DNA of 6,543 bases from JAYZVT01 sp050248375. GTDB lineage: Bacteria; Pseudomonadota; Alphaproteobacteria; Rhizobiales; Methyloligellaceae. Below, piece after piece: positions 1 to 6,071 of the stretch. The stretch's first letter is position 1; each line of letters starts with the position of its first letter. The stretch spans positions 1 to 6,543 of the forward strand of contig JBFWSL010000209.1 of assembly GCA_050248375.1 (NCBI GenBank). The letters run 5' to 3'. Below the pieces are notes generated by a model. The model did not search any database and was not told the DNA's origin. It worked only from the letters and a program-made list of their open reading frames with translations. The translations under genes were made by a program, and so were the position numbers.

Positions 1-11
1 CGGGAGCCTCC

Positions 12-1325
12 GTGAGTGCCGTAGCCCAGATCGTCCCGCAGGCAGCCTTGCCGGTCGCCGCCGCCGCGCAGACGGGGGCGGCTCCGGCAGGCGCGGGCGG
101 CTCCGCGCTGCCCGCCGGGCTGAGGCCCGGCCAGGTGGTTCTGGCCCAGGTGCTGGGTGCGGGCGAGGGCGGGGCGACCCGCATTTCCATCGGCGGCCAG
201 ATGTTCGACGTGATGCTGGCGCGGCCGGCCGAGGCCGGGACCACGCTGCGCTGCCAGGTGCAGGGGCAGGGCGCGGAGGCGAAGCTGCTGCCGCTGCCGC
301 AGCAGGGTACGGCTTCGGGAGGTACGGGCGGGACCGGAGCCGCACAGGCGCAGGCCCCGCCGCAACCGGCGGCGCTGATCGCGAGGAGCCTGCCCCCGGG
401 TCCGACTCGGGAGGCGCTGCTGCAAACCGCGCGCCTGTCGCTCGCCACACAGGATTCGCTGGCGCCGCTGTTCGCCAGCCTGGCGGCGGCGCAGTCGCGG
501 GGCGGGGCGCTGCCCGACGCCGTAATGAGCGCGATGACGCAACTGCTCGGACTGAGGCTCAACGCGAATGGCAAGCCGGTGACGGCGGGAGCGCTGCAGC
601 GGGCGGTCATGGACTCCGGACTGTTCATGGAGGCGCGCCAGGCTTCCGGTCAGCCGCAGCCCGCGGGCGACATGAAAGCTGCGTTGCTGGCGCTGCGCGG
701 CGCGCTGGCCGGGTGGCTGGGCGGCGGCATGCCGGCGCCGGCCCGCATGGGCGAACGGCCCATGCCGCCGTTGCGCGGTATCGCGCCACGGGGTCAGCCC
801 GCCGGGTCGCCGCCGCCGGCAGGCATCGACGGCAAGGGGCTGGGGCGCCTGCTGCTCGACCAGGCGGACGCAGCGCTCTCGCGGGTGCGTCTGTCGCAGA
901 TGGCTTCGCTGCCCGAGGCCCACGCCACGCGCGAAGGGCAGGGACGGGCGGCGGCCGCCGAATGGCATTTCGAGCTGCCGCTCGCGGCCAGCGGGGCCAC
1001 GGGGATGGCGCAGTTCCGGGTGTCGCGCGACGGTGGCGGAAACGGGGAGGCGGAGCGCGAAGGACGCGGCTGGCGCATGGAGGTGGCGGTGGATTTCGAG
1101 GCCACCGGCGGCATCCATGCGGATGTGAGCTTGCGTGGAGGCGTGCTCGGCGTCTCGCTGCTGGCGGAGCGGGGCGAAACGGCCGATGAGCTCCGCGCCG
1201 CGCTGCCGGAACTTGGCGAGGCGCTCGCCGCGCAGGGCCTGACCGTTGGCAGGCTCGCCTGCCGCCAGGGGGTGCCGGAGCGTCCCGCGCCCGCGGCCGG
1301 CCATTTCATGGACGAGGCGTCATGA
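12..1325 (+). CDS. fliK: Flagellar hook-length control protein, FliK family
   Basis: FliK proteins are exported through the flagellar type III apparatus, measure the growing hook and trigger the FlhB switch from hook to filament substrates. The 437-residue product has a low-complexity Ala/Gly/Pro N terminus (1-38), a predicted beta-rich block (about 40-95, beginning QVVLAQVLGAG), an Ala/Gln/Pro linker, a helical middle region (about 130-238, with DSLAPLFASLAA and LQRAVMDSGLFMEAR), a second Pro/Gly linker, and a C-terminal region (about 316-417) resembling the FliK C-terminal domain, including LPELGEALAAQGLTVGRL. The GTG start is supported by GGGAG at 2-6, five nt upstream; no ATG lies close by. 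The stop overlaps the next gene, an FlhB C-terminal homologue, by ATGA, which strengthens the call because FliK acts on that domain. The sequence is far from the enterobacterial type, so the assignment rests on C-terminal pattern, composition and neighbour. Upstream genes lie outside the window. Confidence 0.8.
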   Translation: MSAVAQIVPQAALPVAAAAQTGAAPAGAGGSALPAGLRPGQVVLAQVLGAGEGGATRISIGGQMFDVMLARPAEAGTTLRCQVQGQGAEAKLLPLPQQGTASGGTGGTGAAQAQAPPQPAALIARSLPPGPTREALLQTARLSLATQDSLAPLFASLAAAQSRGGALPDAVMSAMTQLLGLRLNANGKPVTAGALQRAVMDSGLFMEARQASGQPQPAGDMKAALLALRGALAGWLGGGMPAPARMGERPMPPLRGIAPRGQPAGSPPPAGIDGKGLGRLLLDQADAALSRVRLSQMASLPEAHATREGQGRAAAAEWHFELPLAASGATGMAQFRVSRDGGGNGEAEREGRGWRMEVAVDFEATGGIHADVSLRGGVLGVSLLAERGETADELRAALPELGEALAAQGLTVGRLACRQGVPERPAPAAGHFMDEAS

Positions 1326-1591
1326 AGGCGTCGGACAGGTCGCTCGCCGTCGCGCTCGAATACGAGACGGGCCGGCGCGAGGCGCCACGTGTCGTCGCCA
1401 AGGGCAAGGGCAAGGTGGCGGAGAAGATCGTCGCCATCGCGCGGGAACACGGCGTCGTCATCGAGTCCAATCCGCATCTCGCCGAGGCGCTGAGCGGCGT
1501 CGAACTCGACCAGGAAATCCCGGTGGAACTCTATCAGGCGGTGGCGGAAGTGATCGGCTTCGTGCTGCGCAAGTCCGGCAAGCGCAGGTAG
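1322..1591 (+). CDS. Stand-alone FlhB C-terminal-domain protein (EscU/YscU/HrcU switch family, FlhX-like)
   Basis: FlhB is the membrane component of the flagellar export gate whose cytoplasmic C-terminal domain sets substrate specificity. This 89-residue protein contains only that domain: LAVALEYETGRREAPRVVAK (8-27), the KIVAIAREHGVVI helix-strand (35-47), PHLAEAL (51-57) and the family ending EIPVELYQAVAEVIGFV (65-81). There are no transmembrane segments. Where FlhB has its self-cleavage motif NPTH before YAVALxY, this protein has SDRS before LAVALEY, so it begins about where the cleaved fragment of FlhB begins and cannot cleave itself. The ATG overlaps the stop of fliK (ATGA), with GAGG at 1314-1317 inside fliK four nt upstream, so coupled translation is likely. 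Comparable stand-alone domains are known (for example HP1575 of Helicobacter pylori, described as a spare part for FlhB). A role in the export switch is inferred; family membership is clear. Confidence 0.9.
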   Translation: MKASDRSLAVALEYETGRREAPRVVAKGKGKVAEKIVAIAREHGVVIESNPHLAEALSGVELDQEIPVELYQAVAEVIGFVLRKSGKRR

Positions 1592-1597
1592 TCCCGG

Positions 1598-2110
1598 CTA
1601 CTGTGTCTTCGCGGGCAGCATCTTCTCGATGCGGCTGAAATACTCCCGCGGCATGAGCGTCCACTGTTCGCCGCTTTCCAGGCGGAAGCCGCCGAAGTCG
1701 TCGTTGCCGGCGATCATCCGGAAGGCGTCCGGGAAATCCATGGTGGCGATGTTGGTGCCTTGCTGGAGCGTGCGGCTGGCGCTGTCCATGTCGGCGTAGA
1801 AATGCGCCCAGGACTTGCCCTGGTTGTCCTGCGAGACCAGCAGGCTGAGCCGGCCGTTTCCATCGGCCTTCTCGGACAGGGGGACGATCACCTTGAGCGG
1901 TATGGCGTCCTTCATGATGATCTCGACGGAGTCGGAGATCGCCATGTTCTCGGCTTTCTTCAGCGTCGCGCTCAGCGTCTCCACGCCCGTGTCCGCCTGG
2001 ACCATCTGCATCCTCCGTGGCTGTTCCGGGCCTGCGCCGGCCGCTGCGCCGCCACAGAGGACGACAACCAGCGCGGCGGCGAAGGCGCATGCGCGAGACC
2101 GGTTGACCAT
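1598..2110 (-). CDS. Small exported protein of unknown function, last gene of the bioD-bioA cluster
   Basis: I do not recognise this 170-residue protein. It starts with a signal-peptide pattern: basic MVNRSR, a hydrophobic stretch ACAFAAALVVVLC (7-19) and a small-residue region GGAAAGAG (20-27) suited to signal peptidase I cleavage. The Cys at 19 is preceded by Val-Val-Leu, a poor lipobox, so a lipoprotein is unlikely. The mature part is predicted soluble alpha/beta with no further membrane segment; notable stretches are VEIIMKDAIPLKVIVPLSEK (62-81), FPDAFRMIAGNDDFGGFRLE (126-145) and WTLMPREYFSRIEKML (150-165). It follows bioA by 5 nt, so it should share its transcript. The start at 2110 is chosen because GAGGG (2120-2124) lies 9 nt upstream. 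An alternative ATG at 2119 (MKHMVNRS) overlaps the bioA stop as ATGA but has the same GAGGG directly against it. A periplasmic location is inferred; a link to biotin rests on position alone. Confidence 0.82.
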   Translation of the reverse strand: MVNRSRACAFAAALVVVLCGGAAAGAGPEQPRRMQMVQADTGVETLSATLKKAENMAISDSVEIIMKDAIPLKVIVPLSEKADGNGRLSLLVSQDNQGKSWAHFYADMDSASRTLQQGTNIATMDFPDAFRMIAGNDDFGGFRLESGEQWTLMPREYFSRIEKMLPAKTQ

Positions 2111-2115
2111 GTGCT

Positions 2116-3426
2116 TCATCCCTCGAGCCCGTCCAGACCCATTATAAGCCCGGCATGGGCGCGGCCAAGCTGTTCCGGCGTCAGGCAGTAGGGCGGCAGC
2201 AGGTAGACGCTGGGGCCGAGCGGGCGGATGTTGAGGCCCATCTCCAGATAGCGGTCGCGCAGGGCCACGCTGGCGGCGGACTTGTAGCCGGAGGCGTCAT
2301 CCTTCAGGTCGAAGGCGAGCATGGTGCCCAGCGCGCGCGGCCTGGTCACGCGGGGGTGGGCGGCAAGCTCGGGCAGGAAGGCCCTGTGGGCCCTGGCGAT
2401 GGCGCCGATGCGGTCCATGGTCTTCTCGGTTCCGTAGAGATCCAGGGAAGCCAGCGCCAGCGCGCAGGTGGTCGGGTTGGCGGTGAAGCTGTGGCCGTGG
2501 GCGAGCGCCCTGGCGAAGTCCGGGGCGCGGAAGGCCTCGAAGATGTCCTGGCGGGTCACGGTGACCGACATGGGCAGCATGCCCGCCGTCAGGCCCTTGG
2601 CGAGACAGACGATGTCCGGCGCGACGCCGGCCTGCTCGCAGGCGAACAGGGTGCCGGTGCGGCCGAAGCCGGTGGCGACCTCGTCATGGATGACGAGGAT
2701 ATCCGCCGCGCGGGCGCGCTCGGTGACGGCGCGCAGGAATTGCGGCCTGCACACGCGCATGCCGGCGGCGCCCTGCATCAGCGGCTCGACGATGAGGGCG
2801 GCCGTTGCCGCCGCGCCCGCCTCCAGCGCGCGGTCGAGGGCGGCGAGCGCCCGCGCCTCGCGGGCCTCCACTTCGCCGTCGCCTTCCCAGGTATCGGCGA
2901 AGGGCACGGTCTCCACCTCGCACATGATGTCCGCGTAGAGGGTGAAGTATCCGCAGCCTCGTCCCACCGACATGGCGCCGAGCGTGTCGCCGTGATAGCC
3001 GCCGTCGAAGGCGAGGAAGCGCGTGCGGGCCGTGTCGCCGCGGTTGCGCCAGTAGTGATAGGCCATTTTCAGCGCCACCTCGACGGCGGTGGAGCCGTTG
3101 TCGGAAAAGAACACGCGTTCGAGGCCGCCCGGCAGCAGGGCGGCGAGACGGCCGGCAAGCGCCGCCGCCGCGGGGTGGGTGAAGCCGCCGAACATGACGT
3201 GATCGAGTTGCGCGGCCTGGGCGGCGATGGCCCGCACCAGCGCCGGGTGGCCGTGGCCGTGGGTGCAGGTCCACCAGGAGGAGATCAGGTCGAGATACTC
3301 CCTGCCGTCCTCGCCGTACAGCACCGCGCCGCGCGCGCCGGTGATGACGGGCGGGTCCGCTTCCTGGCCGTGCTGGGTATAGGGGTGCCAGACGTGGCGG
3401 CGGTCGAGATCAGTGGTGTCGGTCAC
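2116..3426 (-). CDS. bioA: Adenosylmethionine-8-amino-7-oxononanoate aminotransferase (7,8-diaminopelargonate synthase)
   Basis: BioA is a cytoplasmic PLP enzyme that moves the amino group of S-adenosylmethionine to 7-keto-8-aminopelargonate, giving 7,8-diaminopelargonate, the substrate of BioD. The 436-residue length matches the family (429 in E. coli). Landmarks in order: HVWHPYTQ with Y16 near the N terminus; SSWW (49-52) followed by THGHGHP; DNGSTAVEVALKMAYHYW (109-126), which binds the PLP phosphate; GYHGD (143-147), whose Y144 coincides with Y144 of E. coli; EPLMQGAAGM (214-223); HDEVATGFGRTG (247-258), with D248 facing the pyridine nitrogen; the PLP lysine K277 in CLAKGLTAG; and IRPLG (400-404), whose Arg binds substrate carboxylate. 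All key residues are present. The start is GTG; no ATG alternative exists, and the N-terminal spacing fits the family. The ribosome site is weak (a GAG near 3434-3436), so coupling to bioD, whose stop ends 9 nt upstream, is likely. Confidence 0.97.
   Translation of the reverse strand: MTDTTDLDRRHVWHPYTQHGQEADPPVITGARGAVLYGEDGREYLDLISSWWTCTHGHGHPALVRAIAAQAAQLDHVMFGGFTHPAAAALAGRLAALLPGGLERVFFSDNGSTAVEVALKMAYHYWRNRGDTARTRFLAFDGGYHGDTLGAMSVGRGCGYFTLYADIMCEVETVPFADTWEGDGEVEAREARALAALDRALEAGAAATAALIVEPLMQGAAGMRVCRPQFLRAVTERARAADILVIHDEVATGFGRTGTLFACEQAGVAPDIVCLAKGLTAGMLPMSVTVTRQDIFEAFRAPDFARALAHGHSFTANPTTCALALASLDLYGTEKTMDRIGAIARAHRAFLPELAAHPRVTRPRALGTMLAFDLKDDASGYKSAASVALRDRYLEMGLNIRPLGPSVYLLPPYCLTPEQLGRAHAGLIMGLDGLEG
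2120..2124 (-). promoter_or_regulatory. Ribosome binding site (GAGGG) deciding the start of the exported unknown protein
   Basis: On the minus strand GAGGG stands 9 nt before the ATG at 2110 and immediately against the ATG at 2119. A 9-nt spacer is functional and a zero spacer is not, so the downstream ATG is favoured unless translation is purely coupled through the ATGA overlap with the bioA stop. Confidence 0.55.
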
Positions 3427-3435
3427 GGGCGGGTC

Positions 3436-4044
3436 TCACAGGCTGTCGAGGTCGCATTCGGGCTCGACCGCGAGCAGGGCCTCGCGGGTCACGGGCTCGA
3501 GCGGCGGCAGGTGGCCGACGACGCGCGCCTTGCCGTAGCTCTCGATGGCGGCGCGGTTGTGCGGCATGTTGGGTCCGCACAGCAGCACGCCGGCCACCGG
3601 GATGCGGCGGCTGCGCAGCGCCTCCAGGCTCAGCAGGGTATGGTTGATGGTGCCGAGAGCGGTGCGCGCCATCAGCAGGGCCGGAAGGCCGGATTGGCGA
3701 ATCAGGTCAATGACAAGGGACTCCGGGTTGAGAGGCACCATGAGCCCGCCCGCGCCCTCGACCACCAGCGGTCCGTCCGGCACCGCGAAGCGGTCCATGG
3801 CTATGGCGACGCCGTCGCGGCGGGCGGCCTCGTGGGGGGAAAGCGGCTGGTTCAGCGAATAAACGGTGGGATGGAAGCGGTCGCCGCCGAGCCCGGTCAG
3901 GCGGCGCACCGTCTGCTCGTCCGTCTCGCCGTCGAGGCCGGCCTGGACCGGTTTCCAGTAGCGGGCGCCGGAGTGCAGCAGCAGCCATGCGGCCGCCAGC
4001 GTCTTGCCGATCCCGGTGTCGGTGCCTGTGAGAAATACACGCAT
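3436..4044 (-). CDS. bioD: ATP-dependent dethiobiotin synthetase
   Basis: BioD carboxylates 7,8-diaminopelargonate with CO2 and ATP and closes the ureido ring to give dethiobiotin, directly after the BioA step. The 202-residue protein shows the P-loop GTDTGIGKT (7-15), KPVQAG (31-36) with the lysine that helps activate substrate, the SPHEAAR segment (69-75), VEGAGGLMVPL (95-105) containing the acidic residue and Gly-rich turn typical of the family, and ARTALGTINHTLLSLEAL (126-143), matching the LGxINHxLLT region of known BioD proteins. The ATG at 4044 is preferred because MRVFLTGTDT begins the fold as in other BioD proteins. An in-frame ATG at 4134 would add 30 residues rich in Pro, Ser and Gln without family resemblance. 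Neither start has a good ribosome site, so this gene may be poorly translated or have a near-leaderless message. It is the first gene of the bioD-bioA-unknown cluster and is divergent from the solute-binding protein gene. Confidence 0.95.
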   Translation of the reverse strand: MRVFLTGTDTGIGKTLAAAWLLLHSGARYWKPVQAGLDGETDEQTVRRLTGLGGDRFHPTVYSLNQPLSPHEAARRDGVAIAMDRFAVPDGPLVVEGAGGLMVPLNPESLVIDLIRQSGLPALLMARTALGTINHTLLSLEALRSRRIPVAGVLLCGPNMPHNRAAIESYGKARVVGHLPPLEPVTREALLAVEPECDLDSL

Positions 4045-4253
4045 GGACGGGGTTGAAGCGCGTTCCGGGCCCGGGGGCAAGAGCGAGGCCGCATGCCCCT
4101 GCGCCACGATCGGGGATTGCGGCGGATTCCGCATGGGTTAAACAAGAAAATGACATAGGCGCAGGAGAAGTTCTGGGGCGCGGGAGAAGTTCCGGGCGGG
4201 CCGGTCCCGGGCCGGAAATGGACGCGGCACACGGACATGAGGACATACCGCCG
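4045..4253. promoter_or_regulatory. Divergent intergenic control region between bioD and the solute-binding protein gene
   Basis: This 209-nt stretch separates the two divergent starts and must hold the promoters for both unless transcription enters from outside. It contains an AT-rich island at about 4136-4157 (GGTTAAACAAGAAAATGACA), which stands out in this GC-rich window and is the best promoter candidate. A short palindrome GCGGATTCCGC lies at 4122-4132 and a 10-nt direct repeat at 4164-4192. I could not fit a convincing -35/-10 pair on either strand, and I see no clear BirA-type or BioR-type operator, so the regulator of bioD-bioA remains open. Confidence 0.45.
4164..4192. repeat. Direct repeat GGAGAAGTTC x2, 19-nt spacing
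   Basis: GGAGAAGTTC occurs at 4164-4173 and again at 4183-4192. The start-to-start distance of 19 nt is a little under two helical turns, so a dimer or two molecules could bind the same face of the DNA. Each copy contains the small palindrome GAAGTTC (GAA-N-TTC). It lies between the divergent starts of bioD and the solute-binding protein gene, where an operator would be expected. The repeat itself is plain in the sequence; its function as a binding site is a guess. Confidence 0.4.
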
Positions 4254-5798
4254 ATGAAACGGATCGCCATATTCATCGCCATGATGCTGGTCCTGGCGGC
4301 GCCGGCGCAGGCCAGGACGCTGAAGATGGCCTATGACGCCGATCCGGTGTCGCTGGATCCTCACCAGCAGTTGTCGGGCGGCACGCTGCAACTCTCCCAC
4401 ATGCTGTTCGACCCGCTGATCCGCTGGGGCAGGGACTACGGCTTCGAGCCCCGCCTGGCGGAGCGCTGGGAGCGCATCAGCCCGACGGTGACGCGCTTCT
4501 ACCTGCGCCCGGGAGTGCGGTTCCACTCGGGCAACGAGCTGACGGCGAAGGACGTGGTGTGGACCTTCGACCGCTTGCGCCAGAGCGCGGACTTCAAGGC
4601 GCTGTTCGCGCCGTTCAGCGAGGCGAGGGCGGTGGAGCCGCTGGTGGTGGACCTGGAGACGGCGAAGCCCTATCCGCTGGTGGAGAACCTGGCCACCTAC
4701 ATCTTCCCGATGGACTCCGCCTTCTACGAGGGCGACGACGGCGAGGGCCGGCCCAAGGGCGCCATCGTCAAGCATGGCGACTCCTTCGCCTCGCGCAACG
4801 CCTCGGGCACCGGGCCTTTCCGCATCGTGTCGCGGGAGCAGGGGGTGCGGGTGGAGTTCGAGCGCTTCGGCGGCTACTGGGACAAGGCCTCGCCGGGCAA
4901 CGTGGACCGGATCGTCCTCACGCCGATCAAGGAGGGCGGGACGCGGGTGGCGGCGCTGCTCTCGGGAGACGTGGACTTCATCGCGCCGGTGCCGCCGGCG
5001 GACCTGGAGCGGCTGAAGGCCGATGCCAAGGTGGACGTGGTGACCATGACCGGCACGCGCGTCATCACCCTGCAGCTCAACCAGGAGCGGGTGCCCCAGT
5101 TCAGGGACAGGCGCGTCCGGCAGGCGATCGTGCATGCGATCAACAACGAGGGGATCGCCGACAAGATCATGCGCGGCTTCGCCACGCCGGCGGCGCAGCT
5201 CTCGCCGCCGGGCTACGCGGGGCACGACCCGGCGCTGAAACCGCGCTTCGATCTGCGGGCGGCGCGTTCGATGATGAAGGAGGCGGGCTACGAGAACGGC
5301 TTCTCCGTCACCATGCTCGCGCCCAACAACCGCTATGTGAACGACTTCCGCATCGCGGAAGCCGTGGCGGCGATGCTGGCCAGGATCGACATCAAGGTGG
5401 ACCTCAAGACCGTGCCCAAGGCGCAGTACTGGCCGCTCTACGACCAGCGGGCCGCCGACATCATGATGATCGGCTGGCACGCGGATACCGAGGACTCGGC
5501 GAACTTCGCGGAGTTCCTGGCCATGACGCCGGACAAGCAAGCCGGCTGGGGCCAGTATAACTCCGGCAACTACTCCAGTCCCACGGTGGACAAGATGGTG
5601 CTGCAGTCGCAGTCGATGACCGATTCCAAGGCGCGGGCCGAATTGCTGCAGCAGGTCGAGCGCACGCTGCATGAGGACGCGGCCTTCGTGCCGCTGCACT
5701 GGCAGCATCTGGCGTGGGCCGCGCGCAAGGGCGTGCATATCGCGCCCATCGTCAACGTGATGGATTTCCCCTTCCTCGGCGACCTGGTGATGGACTAG
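4254..5798 (+). CDS. ABC transporter solute-binding protein, family 5 (DppA/OppA type)
   Basis: Family-5 binding proteins capture oligopeptides, dipeptides, nickel or other small solutes in the periplasm and deliver them to an ABC importer. The 514-residue product has a signal peptide (MKRIAIF, a hydrophobic core, APAQA cleaved after residue 20); there is no lipobox Cys. The mature protein opens LKMAYDADPVSLDPHQ, then FEPRLAERWERISPT with YLRPGVRFHSG and LTAKDVVWTFDRL (65-108), the usual family segments. Later come NASGTGPFRIV (182-192), FGGYWDK (205-211), RVRQAIVHAINNEGI (287-301), DIMMIGWHADTED (402-414) and NSGNYSSPTVDKMV (436-449), where the similar NY/D contacts occur in relatives. Length is normal (DppA about 535). 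The start at 4254 is chosen for the signal peptide; GAGG at 4239-4242 lies 11 nt upstream. In-frame codons reach back to 4053 without family resemblance. No permease or ATPase follows: the next 270 nt are repeats, so its partners must be elsewhere. The ligand cannot be told from sequence. Confidence 0.93.
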   Translation: MKRIAIFIAMMLVLAAPAQARTLKMAYDADPVSLDPHQQLSGGTLQLSHMLFDPLIRWGRDYGFEPRLAERWERISPTVTRFYLRPGVRFHSGNELTAKDVVWTFDRLRQSADFKALFAPFSEARAVEPLVVDLETAKPYPLVENLATYIFPMDSAFYEGDDGEGRPKGAIVKHGDSFASRNASGTGPFRIVSREQGVRVEFERFGGYWDKASPGNVDRIVLTPIKEGGTRVAALLSGDVDFIAPVPPADLERLKADAKVDVVTMTGTRVITLQLNQERVPQFRDRRVRQAIVHAINNEGIADKIMRGFATPAAQLSPPGYAGHDPALKPRFDLRAARSMMKEAGYENGFSVTMLAPNNRYVNDFRIAEAVAAMLARIDIKVDLKTVPKAQYWPLYDQRAADIMMIGWHADTEDSANFAEFLAMTPDKQAGWGQYNSGNYSSPTVDKMVLQSQSMTDSKARAELLQQVERTLHEDAAFVPLHWQHLAWAARKGVHIAPIVNVMDFPFLGDLVMD

Positions 5799-5820
5799 GG
5801 GGGCGTTGCGGGCTGCTGTC

Positions 5821-6062
5821 TGGACCCCGGCTTGAAGCCGGGGTTTCGGACACTCTCCTGTGTCCGCGACGTGGCGAAACCCCGGGCGAAGACCCGGGGT
5901 CCTTCCCGCCACCGCCGGTCACCGAAACCCCGGGCTTGGCCCGGGGTCCATGCCGCTTGGGGGCCCGGTTGCGCTTCTTGCTTGGACCCCGGCCTTCGCC
6001 GGGGTTTCGCATCCTCTTCCGTCTCACAGCCTGGCGAAAACCCGGGCCTGACCCGGGGTCCA
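5821..6062. repeat. Array of five ~28-nt palindromic (REP-like) elements in mixed orientation
   Basis: Five copies of one GC-rich palindrome fill the space between the solute-binding protein gene and the GIY-YIG gene. Written in plus orientation each begins (T)GGACCCCGG and ends GGG(G)TTTCG, with a variable 5-8 nt centre. Copies: 5821-5848 (plus), 5875-5902 (minus), 5923-5950 (minus), 5983-6009 (plus), 6035-6062 (minus). The arms pair, for example CCCCGGCTT with AAGCCGGGG around one G in the first copy, while the ends (GGAC versus TTTCG) are unlike, giving each copy a direction. Copies 1-2 and 4-5 form head-to-head pairs with 26- and 25-nt spacers, like bacterial interspersed mosaic elements. 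The first copy starts 22 nt after the stop at 5798 and could protect that mRNA's 3' end. No copy has a T-run after it, so these are not typical intrinsic terminators. Translations of this stretch are repeat artefacts. Confidence 0.93.
5847..5866. repeat. Separate hairpin between repeat copies 1 and 2
   Basis: CGGACAC (5847-5853) and GTGTCCG (5860-5866) are perfect inverted arms around the 6-nt loop TCTCCT. The first two bases of the left arm belong to the end of repeat copy 1. With the flanking palindromes this makes a three-hairpin unit at about 5821-5902, as in a mosaic element with a central stem. The comparable spacer between copies 4 and 5 (6010-6034) shows no such stem. Confidence 0.7.
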
Positions 6063-6071
6063 GAAATCTTG

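Noticed and set aside
2155..4056. Plus-strand open frame of 633 codons antisense to bioA and bioD.
   Set aside because: Gly/Ala/His/Arg-rich translation with no domain. The opposite strand carries unmistakable BioA and BioD motifs; long antisense frames are expected in GC-rich coding DNA.
4136..4146. BirA-like operator half site GGTTAAACAAG near the bioD start.
   Set aside because: It has one base too many compared with GGTTTACAA, and no matching left half lies 14-16 nt away.
4164..4192. LexA box of the alphaproteobacterial GTTC-N7-GTTC type.
   Set aside because: The two GTTC copies are 19 nt apart, not 11.
5821..5848. Intrinsic terminator of the solute-binding protein gene.
   Set aside because: The hairpin is strong but followed by TTTCGG, not a T-run. 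It may still stabilise the transcript 3' end.
3897..5912. Minus-strand open frame of 671 codons opposite the solute-binding protein gene.
   Set aside because: Arg/His/Leu-rich shadow translation that runs through the intergenic region, part of bioD in the wrong frame and two palindromic repeats.
5821..6062. CRISPR array.
   Set aside because: The repeats alternate in orientation, differ in sequence, and the gaps are irregular (20-32 nt); there are no cas genes.
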